Assembly: GCA_964631605.1 (NCBI GenBank)
Contig: CAZVYG010000064.1
Location: forward strand, 1-31,722
DNA: 31,722 nt
From: JARKQH01 sp964631605
GTDB taxonomy: Bacteria; Verrucomicrobiota; Verrucomicrobiia; Limisphaerales; UBA8199
Direction: 5' to 3'
Shown in pieces: positions 17,499 to 24,681 of the stretch. Under the pieces are notes generated by a model. It saw nothing but the letters and a program-made list of their open reading frames with translations. It was not told where the DNA came from and made no database searches. Positions within the stretch are counted from its first letter, which is position 1, and each line of letters begins with the position of its first letter. Position numbers and translations under genes: made by a program.

Positions 17499-18463
17499 CA
17501 GGATTCCTCCTCCTCTTCCCCGGGCCGCGTGACCTGCACATAGATGTCCTCGAGGGAATGCCGGTTGCGGGTCAGTTCGCGGAGCAGCCAGCCGCGTTCG
17601 CGCGCGAGTTCGAAGATGCGCGGCCGCAAGTCCAGGCCGTCCCGCGGCGTCAAGGCGCAGCGGTGGTAGGCCCCCTCGGCCGGGGAGACGTCGAACTGCT
17701 CGATTTCAGGCATCTGCGCCCAGCATTCGTTGAGTTCGTCCAGCGGGGCGGCGATTTCGGCGAGAATCTGGCTGTGGCCGCTCATGAAACGCTGGAGATT
17801 GTCGGGGCTGTCGGCGGCGAGGATGCTGCCTTCGTACATGATGACCATGCGGTTGCAGGTCATTTCGGCCTCGGGCAGGATGTGCGTCGAGATCAAAACG
17901 GTGTGGTCCCGGGCAAGACTCTTGATCAATTGGCGCACGGCGCGAATCTGGTGGGGGTCCAAACCGATCGTTGGCTCATCGAGGATGATGAGTTCGGGCT
18001 CGTGCACCAGCGCGTCGGCCAGGCCCACCCGCTGGCGGTAGCCTTTCGAGAGCTGCCCGATGATGCGGCGCGAGACGTGGGTCAGATCGCACTGCTCCAT
18101 AACGACGTCCACCCGCTCGCGCGAGCGGCGGCGGCCCAGCCCCTTGAGGCGCGCCCGGAACTTGAGATACTCGCGAACGCGCATGTCGTAATGGAGGGGG
18201 TTGTTCTCGGGCATGTAGCCAATCCGGCGGCGGACTTCCTCGGAATGGTGGTAAACGTCCAGTCCGGCCACGCGCACTGTGCCCGAGGTGGCGGGAAGAT
18301 AGCAGGCCAGGATCCGCATGGTCGTGCTCTTGCCGGCGCCGTTGGGTCCCAGCAGGCCTACAATTTCCCCCCGCCCGACGGTGAAGGAAATGTTCGACAC
18401 CGCGGCATGTCCGGAATACCGCTTGGTCAGGTTCTCGACTTCAATCATCAAGCCGTCGTTCAT
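17498..18463 (-). CDS. ABC transporter ATP-binding protein (GldA-like)
   Basis: This 321-residue ATPase energises the ABC-2 permease encoded next. Walker A is GPNGAGKST (39-47), the Q-loop region is IGYMPENNPL (81-90), where Glu replaces the usual Gln, the signature is LSKGYRQRV (138-146), Walker B is LIILDEPT (158-165) and the switch histidine is in ISTHILPEAE. The family normally has a C-terminal regulatory extension of about 80 residues, seen here after SPDNLQRF. It is the first gene of the minus-strand operon running to 9604. Upstream, 18464-18627 holds no recognisable gene; a promoter is expected there but none stands out. Ends in an acidic tail (GEEEEES). Confidence 0.93.
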   Translation of the reverse strand: MNDGLMIEVENLTKRYSGHAAVSNISFTVGRGEIVGLLGPNGAGKSTTMRILACYLPATSGTVRVAGLDVYHHSEEVRRRIGYMPENNPLHYDMRVREYLKFRARLKGLGRRRSRERVDVVMEQCDLTHVSRRIIGQLSKGYRQRVGLADALVHEPELIILDEPTIGLDPHQIRAVRQLIKSLARDHTVLISTHILPEAEMTCNRMVIMYEGSILAADSPDNLQRFMSGHSQILAEIAAPLDELNECWAQMPEIEQFDVSPAEGAYHRCALTPRDGLDLRPRIFELARERGWLLRELTRNRHSLEDIYVQVTRPGEEEEES

Positions 18464-18627
18464 GTCCGAAGCCCAACGCGCAGTCTAATCCACTCAGACC
18501 CGGTGGAGCCATAAAAAATTGGAGTGCGAGAAGGGCTCGCGCTTCCGTGGAACCACGCGTTGAAGAGTTCGACGGCGCCGGGGGCGAGAATGTTCATTCA
18601 CCGCGCCGGAAAGGCGCGCTCCGGGGG

Positions 18628-20028
18628 TTACCGCAGCCGCAGCTCGACGGTGCCCTGCCGGAACTCGACATAGCTGCCGCCGAGCCGCCGCGGCACGATG
18701 ACCGTGAGCGTGATGGTTTCCCCGCTCTTCCTGGCGGCGAGGACCTCGCCCACGATTCTCAACTCGCGCGCGGGCTGGCCCTCGATGCCGGTGAGCAGGA
18801 AGCCTCGTTCGAGCCTGACCGCGGCGGCGGGGCTGCCGGGCTCGACGGCCTCGATAAACAGGCCGTCTCCCGTGTTCAAACCGAACCGCTGGACGGTTTC
18901 AGCGCTCGGTTCGAGCAAGGTTAAGCCGGTTTTTTGTCTGACCAGTTCATCGAAGGGCTGCAGCCGGACAACGACCTCGCGCAAGTCATTCCCGCGCTCG
19001 AGGGTAAGCCGGGCGGTCTTCCTGGGCGAGTCCACCAGCGCGCGGTTAAAGGCTGTGAGGCTCCGGGGCGGCTGGCCGTTGATTTTGACAATGCGATCGT
19101 TTTCTTCAATGCCGGCCTTGGCCGCCGGGCTGGAGGGCTGGACGGCGGTGACGACCAAAGGGTCGCTCCCGGGGCGCAGCAGGGCGCCGAACCAAAGGGA
19201 ATCGGTTACTTCCGGCGTGAAGAACCGGGAGATGGCGGCCGCCACCTGTTTGACGGGGATCGAGAAGCCCACGCCCATGCCCCGCTGACCGTCCTCTTCG
19301 CGGTAAACGGCGACGTTGAGCCCGATCAATTCGCCGCGCAAGTTGACCAGCGGGCCGCCGCTGTTGCCGGGGTTGATCGCCGCGTCGGTCTGCAGCCAGT
19401 CTTCGACGTTGAGGGGCTCGTTGCCGGTCGAGGGGCGGCGGTTTTTCGAACTGAGGATGCCTTTGGTGACCGAACCGCCCAGGCCGAAGGGGTTGCCCAA
19501 CGCCAGCACCGTTTCGCCCAGCAGCAGGTCGTCATCAGGGGCGAGCTTGATGGCCCGCAGTTTTTCTCCGGGCGCCAGATCCACCTTAAGCAGGGCGACA
19601 TCGCTGCCCGGCGTGGCCACGATGCGCCGGGCCTCGTATTCGCGGCCGTCCCAAAGCTTGATTTGGACCCGGTTGGCGCGGCTCACCACGTGGTAGTTGG
19701 TCAGGATGTAGCCGTCCTCGTCAATGATGACGCCGGAGCCCAGGCTGATGCTCTTTTGTTGGCGGGGCACAACGCCGGGCCAGCCGTAGAAATTGCGGAA
19801 GAGATTCTCGTACCAATCGTGCCGCTGGATGATGGTTTCGGTGGCGATGTTCACCACGCTGGGAATCACCAGCTCGATGGCATTCACCGCCGCATCGCGG
19901 CGGATGTCCGGCGCGGCCGCCACCGCCGCCGAGGCGGAACGGGCCGGGCCCATCCACGGCAGAAAGATCAGCGGCACCAGCAGCGCCGGCCGCGTCCGTA
20001 TGGAGGAGGCAAACAACCGCAGTTTCAT
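18628..20028 (-). CDS. HtrA/Deg-type periplasmic serine protease with PDZ domains
   Basis: This 466-residue protease is involved in protein quality control in the periplasm. The signal peptide is residues 1-35 (MKLRLFASSIRTRPALLVPL ... ARSASAA). The trypsin-like domain has the full catalytic triad: His113 in LTNYHVVSRA, Asp143 in GSDVALLKVD and Ser223 in NPGNSGGPLVN. A PDZ domain follows at about 275-360 (VQPSSPAAKAGIEENDRIVKING), then a second, more divergent PDZ-like unit at about 370-466 (VEPGSPAAAVRLERGFLLTGIEG). The start at 20028 is fixed by AGAGGTGA (20031-20038) just upstream and by the signal peptide; the open frame extends further but is not needed. It is divergent from the DUF2851 gene, with 121 bp between them. 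Confidence 0.93.
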   Translation of the reverse strand: MKLRLFASSIRTRPALLVPLIFLPWMGPARSASAAVAAAPDIRRDAAVNAIELVIPSVVNIATETIIQRHDWYENLFRNFYGWPGVVPRQQKSISLGSGVIIDEDGYILTNYHVVSRANRVQIKLWDGREYEARRIVATPGSDVALLKVDLAPGEKLRAIKLAPDDDLLLGETVLALGNPFGLGGSVTKGILSSKNRRPSTGNEPLNVEDWLQTDAAINPGNSGGPLVNLRGELIGLNVAVYREEDGQRGMGVGFSIPVKQVAAAISRFFTPEVTDSLWFGALLRPGSDPLVVTAVQPSSPAAKAGIEENDRIVKINGQPPRSLTAFNRALVDSPRKTARLTLERGNDLREVVVRLQPFDELVRQKTGLTLLEPSAETVQRFGLNTGDGLFIEAVEPGSPAAAVRLERGFLLTGIEGQPARELRIVGEVLAARKSGETITLTVIVPRRLGGSYVEFRQGTVELRLR

Positions 20029-20030
20029 AA

Positions 20031-20038
20031 TCACCTCT
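20031..20038 (-). promoter_or_regulatory. Ribosome-binding site of the HtrA gene
   Basis: AGAGGTGA, with its GAGG core 5 nt before ATG 20028, is the best Shine-Dalgarno match near this gene. It decides the start against upstream in-frame ATG codons. Confidence 0.65.
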
Positions 20039-20149
20039 ATCATAAACACCGCCAGCATGCGCCAGATGCGCCCAAATTCCAGCCCGAAAAGCCGTGGGCG
20101 TGCTTGGGGCTTGACTTTGCTTCCCTCCCAGCGCAAAAGCAGGGCAGGG

Positions 20150-21622
20150 ATGCATGCGGTTTGGTCCAGTTTCTACGGCCAGTGGCGCCTGCGGTCCGGC
20201 GCGGTGACGGTCCTGCGCGAAAAACAGGATTCGCCGCCGGAGCGTCTATTGCAATCTATCTGGCTGCACCAGCGCCTGTGCCGGGAGCGGCTCAAGACAG
20301 TGGATGGCCGGGAGGTGCGCGTGTTGCATCCGGGGTTTCATAACCGCGAGGGCGGGCCGGATTTCAAGGGGGCGCTCATCCAGATCGGCGACGAGCCGGC
20401 CCAGACTGGCGACGTTGAGGTGGATCTGCAGGCGGCGGCCTGGAAAGGGCACGGACACGACCGCAATCCCGCGTTCCAGCGAGTGATTCTGCATGTCCTG
20501 TGGGGAAGCCCGCGGGCGGTGCCGGGTGGGCCGCCGACGCTGGTGATCCAGGATTTGCTCGACGCCCCCTTGGGGGAGATCAGCCTTTGGTTGGGCAGCG
20601 AGTCCGGCTTCGAGTTGCCGGCGGAACTGCGCGGTAAATGCTGCGCCCCGCTGAGCCAGCTTGGTGAAACGCAGGTGACCGACCTCCTGCACCAGGCCGC
20701 CCGTGTGCGGCTGCAGGGCAAGGCAGCCGGGTTCCAGGCCCGGGCGCGACAGGTCGGCTGGGAACAATCCCTTTGGGAGGGGTTGTTTCGGGCGTTGGGT
20801 TACAAACACAACGTCTGGCCGATGCAGCGGGTGGCTGAACTTCGCTCGCGCTGGGCAGGGGCGGCCGAGCCTTTGACTCTCCAAGCGCGCCTGTTTGGCA
20901 TCAGCGGCCTGTTGCCGTCCGAGCTTTCCCGCGCGCACAAAGGAGCCGATCTCTACGTGCGCCGGATTTGGGATAGCTGGTGGCGGGAACGCGACCAGTT
21001 TGGGGACTGTCTGATGCCGCGGACCGCCTGGCGGCTGCACGGTTTGCGGCCAGCCAATCATCCCCAGCGCCGTCTGGCCCTTGGGGCGCACTGGTGCTGG
21101 GCGGACCGATTACCCGAGGCGCTGGAGAAGTGGTGTGTGCGCGAACTGCCCCGCCCCGAGCTGGTCCCCTCGCTGGCGGCGGCGCTGCAGGTCGAGCCGG
21201 ACGCGTTCTGGTCGTGGCATTGGACGTTTCGTTCGTCCCGGCTGTCGCGTCCCCAGCCACTGCTGGGGGTGACGCGGGTGACGGACCTGGCGGTGAACGT
21301 TATTTTGCCCTGGTTGCTCATCCGGGCCGAGGAGGGCGGGAACGAGGGGCTCGCGCGCCGCATCGAAACGCGTTATTTCGATTGGCCGGCGGGTGAAGAC
21401 AACGCCGTGCTGCGCGCGGCTCGCCAGCGGCTGTTCGGCGCCTCGGTGCGGAAAGGGCTCTCAGGCGCGGCGGCCCAGCAAGGGTTGATTCAACTCGTGC
21501 GCGACTTTTGCGACCACTCGAACGCGGTGTGCGAGGCGTGCAAACTGCCGGCGCTGGTTCAGGATTGGAAGGGCTCTTTCTCCGCGTCTGGCACGGCAGG
21601 GTCTCCGCCAGTCAGCCAGTAG
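20150..21622 (+). CDS. DUF2851 family protein
   Basis: This 490-residue protein has no signal peptide or membrane helix, so it is probably cytoplasmic. The N-terminal third matches DUF2851 well: ERLLQSIWLHQRLCRERLKT, VDGREVRVLHPGFHNREGGPDF then GDVEVDLQAAAWKGHGHDRNP and FQRVILHVLW. The conserved acidic and histidine residues in PDF, DVEVD and GHGHD look like an endonuclease-type metal site, but no activity has been assigned to the family that I know of. The C-terminal half contains helices with many Trp and Arg residues, and ends with the cysteine pair RDFCDHSNAVCEACKLP. ATG 20150 follows the purine-rich AGGGCAGGG; the upstream frame overlaps the HtrA gene and is excluded. It converges on infC. 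Confidence 0.8.
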   Translation: MHAVWSSFYGQWRLRSGAVTVLREKQDSPPERLLQSIWLHQRLCRERLKTVDGREVRVLHPGFHNREGGPDFKGALIQIGDEPAQTGDVEVDLQAAAWKGHGHDRNPAFQRVILHVLWGSPRAVPGGPPTLVIQDLLDAPLGEISLWLGSESGFELPAELRGKCCAPLSQLGETQVTDLLHQAARVRLQGKAAGFQARARQVGWEQSLWEGLFRALGYKHNVWPMQRVAELRSRWAGAAEPLTLQARLFGISGLLPSELSRAHKGADLYVRRIWDSWWRERDQFGDCLMPRTAWRLHGLRPANHPQRRLALGAHWCWADRLPEALEKWCVRELPRPELVPSLAAALQVEPDAFWSWHWTFRSSRLSRPQPLLGVTRVTDLAVNVILPWLLIRAEEGGNEGLARRIETRYFDWPAGEDNAVLRAARQRLFGASVRKGLSGAAAQQGLIQLVRDFCDHSNAVCEACKLPALVQDWKGSFSASGTAGSPPVSQ

Positions 21623-21664
21623 GGCCGCTGTTCAGCATTTGGCTCGAGGCGGTTGTACCCGAGG

Positions 21665-22396
21665 TCAGGTTTTGACTTCGAGCTGGGCGAAGGGATTGTT
21701 GGTGAAACCGCTGGGGGGAGAAGGCTCTGGTTGCGGCTGCGGTGGTCGTTCCGACGGTGTCGGTGTCGGCGCCGTGGCGCGGGGCGCCGCCTCGGGCCGC
21801 GGGGGCGGGGTACCGGAAGCCTCGCCGCCAGGATGCTTGGCGCGTTTGTTTCGAGGCAGGGGGCTGATCATCAAATTGATGCCCCGCCCCACCAGCTTCG
21901 GCTCGAAGTCCGGGTGACCGTAGGGAGCGATCATTGCCAGGAACTTTTCGATCACCTGAAAGCCATATTCGGTGTGGGCCATTTCCCGCCCGCGGAATTT
22001 GAGCGTCACCTTCAGCTTCATGTCCTCGCACAGAAAATCAATGGCATGGCCCACTTTGACTTCGAGGTCATGCGCATCAATCTTCGGGCTGAGCTGAATT
22101 TCCTTAACCTTGGTGGCGTGCTGGTGCTTTTTGGATTCCTTTTCCCGCTTGTTTTGTTCGTAGCGGAACTTGCCATAATCCACCAGACGGCACACCGGCG
22201 GCGTGGCGTTGGGGGCTACTTCCACCAGGTCCACGCCGCGCGAACGCGCCAGCGTGAGAGCTTCACCCAGGGAAAGAACGCCCAACTGCTTGCCGTCGTC
22301 GCTAATGACGCGAACCTCGCGGGCACGGATTTTGCCGTTGACCCTGATGAAAGACCCTGACTGAGAAGATTGGCGTGAAGGGAAAGGGCGGCTCAA
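21665..22396 (-). CDS. infC: Translation initiation factor IF-3 with Pro-rich C-terminal tail
   Basis: IF-3 binds the 30S subunit, prevents premature 50S joining and checks start-codon pairing. The N-domain is seen at about 15-85 (FIRVNGKIRAREVRVISDDG, VDLVEVAPNATPPVCRLVDYGKF). The C-domain follows at about 90-180 (KEIQLSPKIDAHDLEVKVGHA, FLCEDMKLKVTLKFRGREMAH, GRGINLMISPLP). About 60 residues rich in Pro, Ala and Thr follow, beyond the usual IF-3 end. No ATG exists between the in-frame stop TAA (22418-22420) and the conserved domain. The start is either TTG at 22396 (used here, GAGGG shortly upstream) or a rare codon such as ATC at 22348, as in infC genes that use AUU. The usual rpmI-rplT partners do not follow. 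Confidence 0.93.
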   Translation of the reverse strand: MSRPFPSRQSSQSGSFIRVNGKIRAREVRVISDDGKQLGVLSLGEALTLARSRGVDLVEVAPNATPPVCRLVDYGKFRYEQNKREKESKKHQHATKVKEIQLSPKIDAHDLEVKVGHAIDFLCEDMKLKVTLKFRGREMAHTEYGFQVIEKFLAMIAPYGHPDFEPKLVGRGINLMISPLPRNKRAKHPGGEASGTPPPRPEAAPRATAPTPTPSERPPQPQPEPSPPSGFTNNPFAQLEVKT

Positions 22397-22717
22397 GACA
22401 CCCTCATCGGTTGGAGCTTATTCATGAACAGTCTGTACAAGCATCTTGGCACAACAGCCATTTGTGCAATCAACGCAAAAACTCTACCACCGGCCCCGCC
22501 AATGGCAAGCCCAAATTGAACCCAAAGTGGGCGAAAGCGCAACCCCCGGCCAGGACGGGACAAGGGTCGGTGAGGACGCGGTCCAGCACGTCCCGGATAC
22601 CTGAAATGGAAGGGGGAGGGGGCGAAACGCGTCCCTGCCAGCCATGACTGAGGAGTTGCGCCCAAGCCGCGGGGGGGGCAGTTTGTGTTTCGGTCGGGAG
22701 ATACCCACCATTCAACT
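22397..22717. other. Intergenic region upstream of infC
   Basis: These 321 bases separate the HEAT-repeat gene stop from the infC start; both genes are on the minus strand. Short open frames here have no recognisable domain and unconvincing composition. The infC promoter should lie within it, but no good -35/-10 pair stands out. I see no ribosomal-protein leader structure or T-rich terminator. Confidence 0.5.
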
Positions 22718-23281
22718 TCAGTCTTGTCGTGGTGGCAAAGGCCTGACGGTGGTTTGGGCCACGGGCACCAGCTTTTGGCTGGGGTATCCTTCGACGTTCT
22801 GCCCGCGTTGCCGCAAGGACTCCGCCAGGGCCGGACGGAAATTGGCGGGGGCCTGTTTCAACGCCGCCCTCAAGGCCGCGGTCGCCTTTCGCCCCGGAAT
22901 TCGTGTCAGCGCGCAGCGGGCGTCCTCGCGAACTTCCGCATCCGACAGCAGGGCGGCGATCGGGCCCACCGCGGAGGAACCGCCGATTCCCGACAGCATC
23001 CGGAGCAGTTCACGCCTTCGGTCGGCCCCGCCATGTTTGAGCGCCGCAATCAATTCCCGCTCGACCGCTTTGGCCTCACCCCGTGCCCCCGGCCGGCCCG
23101 CGTGACGCACAATCCGGTATAGAGCCCTCTTTCCGCGCCGCGCGATTTCCGCGTCCGGGTCGTTCAGCAATTCCGCCAGGGGTCCCACCGCGGCCGAACC
23201 GCAGACTTCAGCACTTTGCCAGGCTGCGGCGCTCACGGCGTCCTCCGAACTCCGGATGCGGGCGATCAAATCAGAGCACAT
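22718..23281 (-). CDS. HEAT-repeat protein
   Basis: This 187-residue, mostly helical protein is built of HEAT/PBS-lyase-like repeats: AAVGPLAELLNDPDAEIARRGKRAL, ERELIAALKHGGADRRRELLRML, AVGPIAALLSDAEVREDARCAL and ATAALRAALKQAPANFRPALAESL. Such arrays bind partner proteins and have no catalytic activity of their own. No signal peptide is seen. Its ATG lies inside the end of the oxidoreductase gene, overlapping it by 11 bases in another frame, so translation is probably coupled. The C-terminal tail (about 160-187) leaves the repeat pattern. A partnership with the neighbouring oxidoreductase is possible but unproven. Confidence 0.8.
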   Translation of the reverse strand: MCSDLIARIRSSEDAVSAAAWQSAEVCGSAAVGPLAELLNDPDAEIARRGKRALYRIVRHAGRPGARGEAKAVERELIAALKHGGADRRRELLRMLSGIGGSSAVGPIAALLSDAEVREDARCALTRIPGRKATAALRAALKQAPANFRPALAESLRQRGQNVEGYPSQKLVPVAQTTVRPLPPRQD

Positions 23282-24617
23282 ACGGGTACCTTTGGGGCCG
23301 GCTCAGCATGCGGTTGGCCTGCTCGTCTCCCACCACCACCTGCTTGTTTCCATCCCAGACGAGCTTCCGGCCGAGGAGATAGGCAAGGTTGCCCAGGTTG
23401 CAGAGTGTCGCGGTGCGATGGCCGATCTCGATGTCAACCGCGGGCCGCAGGTGCCCCTCGCGAATCGCTTTGAACCAATCGGCCTTGTGATTCATGTTAA
23501 AGTCTTCGTACTCATCCGTGCGATACACCTCCTGCCCACCGGGCGGCAGTTTGAAGTTGACGGCTTCGGGATTGGCGGGCCGGTAGCCCCCCTCCCATTC
23601 GAGCACCAAATGACCGTGCTCGCCCCAAAACACATTGCCAAATTCGGTCTGCCCGACTTTGTTCCCGGGCTGTCCCCACTCCAAAGTCCAATCGGGGTCT
23701 TTGAACTGGTAAATCACCTCCATCTCCACGGGACAATCCCAGAGCCCCCTGGCCGGCGGCCGCCCCCTGGCCTCCACCGTAAACGAGGTCTGAAGGTCCG
23801 CATTCATGCACCAAAGGATCGTGCTGAACTGGTGCGCGCCACGGTCCCGAATCTGGCCACCGCCCGATTCCATCAACCACCGAAAATGCGCGGGTTGATA
23901 TCGGATGTTGTGCGGACGCCAAGGCAACGGCCCCAGCCAAAGGTCCCAATCCAGGCCCTCGGGTGGGGGGCTGTCCGGCACCGGTTTGCCATCCACCGGG
24001 TTTGCATAGTGCCAGCAGGACACTTTTCGCACCTTCCCGACAATCCCGTTCCGAATGGCGCGACAGGTGTGCCACGCGCCTTTGGCCGTTCGCGCCTGCG
24101 CGCCGACCTGCACCGCCACTTTGTTGGCGCGAGCGGCGGCCACCATGGCCTGGCCTTCCCGAACCGTCACCGACGCGGGCTTTTCCACATACACGTGTTT
24201 GCCCGTCTGGCACGCATGCACCGTTTGAACCGCATGCCAGTGGTCCGGCGTCGCAATGACCACCGCATCAATGTCCTTTCGCTCGAGCACATACCGGTAA
24301 TCCCGATACGGCATCACTCCCGCCCCGGCGTTCTCGACCGCCGCCTCCAGCCGGTTGTCGTCCACGTCACACACCGCCGCCACGCGCACTTTTCCCTCCT
24401 TCTGAAAGCGCATCATGTTGGCCAGGTGTGTCATCCCCATTCCCCCCACGCCGATGTGCCCGATCACCAGCCGCTGGTTCGCTCCCGCTCGCCCCAAGCT
24501 TCCCAGAACCCCTGAGGGCGCCAGCACAAAAGACGCCGCCCCAGTCGCCAAGGCAGTCGCCTTGAGAAAACTGCGACGCGTCAGAGCGTCAGCTCTTGCG
24601 GTAACAACGCGGCTCAT
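23271..24617 (-). CDS. Gfo/Idh/MocA-family oxidoreductase with Tat signal
   Basis: This 448-residue NAD(P)-dependent enzyme acts on sugars or cyclitols. The N-terminus has a twin-arginine motif RRSFLK (14-19) followed by a hydrophobic stretch, so it is exported folded with its cofactor. The Rossmann fold starts at LVIGHIGVGGMGMTHL. Further family motifs are VAAVCDVDDNRLE, IDAVVIATPDHWHAVQTVHA and HVYVEKPASVTVREGQAMV, where the EKP lysine is the usual catalytic residue. The C-terminal part has HFRWLMESGGGQIRDRGAHQ, where D-x-x-x-H is the typical substrate-site pair. Similar Tat-exported members are abundant in Planctomycetes and Verrucomicrobia. It starts 64 bp after the TAA of the secreted candidate selenoprotein gene and overlaps the HEAT gene. 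Confidence 0.92.
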   Translation of the reverse strand: MSRVVTARADALTRRSFLKATALATGAASFVLAPSGVLGSLGRAGANQRLVIGHIGVGGMGMTHLANMMRFQKEGKVRVAAVCDVDDNRLEAAVENAGAGVMPYRDYRYVLERKDIDAVVIATPDHWHAVQTVHACQTGKHVYVEKPASVTVREGQAMVAAARANKVAVQVGAQARTAKGAWHTCRAIRNGIVGKVRKVSCWHYANPVDGKPVPDSPPPEGLDWDLWLGPLPWRPHNIRYQPAHFRWLMESGGGQIRDRGAHQFSTILWCMNADLQTSFTVEARGRPPARGLWDCPVEMEVIYQFKDPDWTLEWGQPGNKVGQTEFGNVFWGEHGHLVLEWEGGYRPANPEAVNFKLPPGGQEVYRTDEYEDFNMNHKADWFKAIREGHLRPAVDIEIGHRTATLCNLGNLAYLLGRKLVWDGNKQVVVGDEQANRMLSRPQRYPYVL

Positions 24618-24681
24618 TTCATGAATTCAATCCACAGTTCAGCCACAGCAGTTCACATCGGCGGTTGGCGGCCGGTTTGGT

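Noticed and set aside
18934..20343. 469-codon plus-strand open frame across the HtrA gene
   Set aside because: Antisense to a protease with an intact catalytic triad; no domain and shadow-type composition.
22470..22715. Small minus-strand open frame between the HEAT and infC genes
   Set aside because: No domain or signal, and biased composition; two other frames are also open here, as expected in GC-rich DNA.
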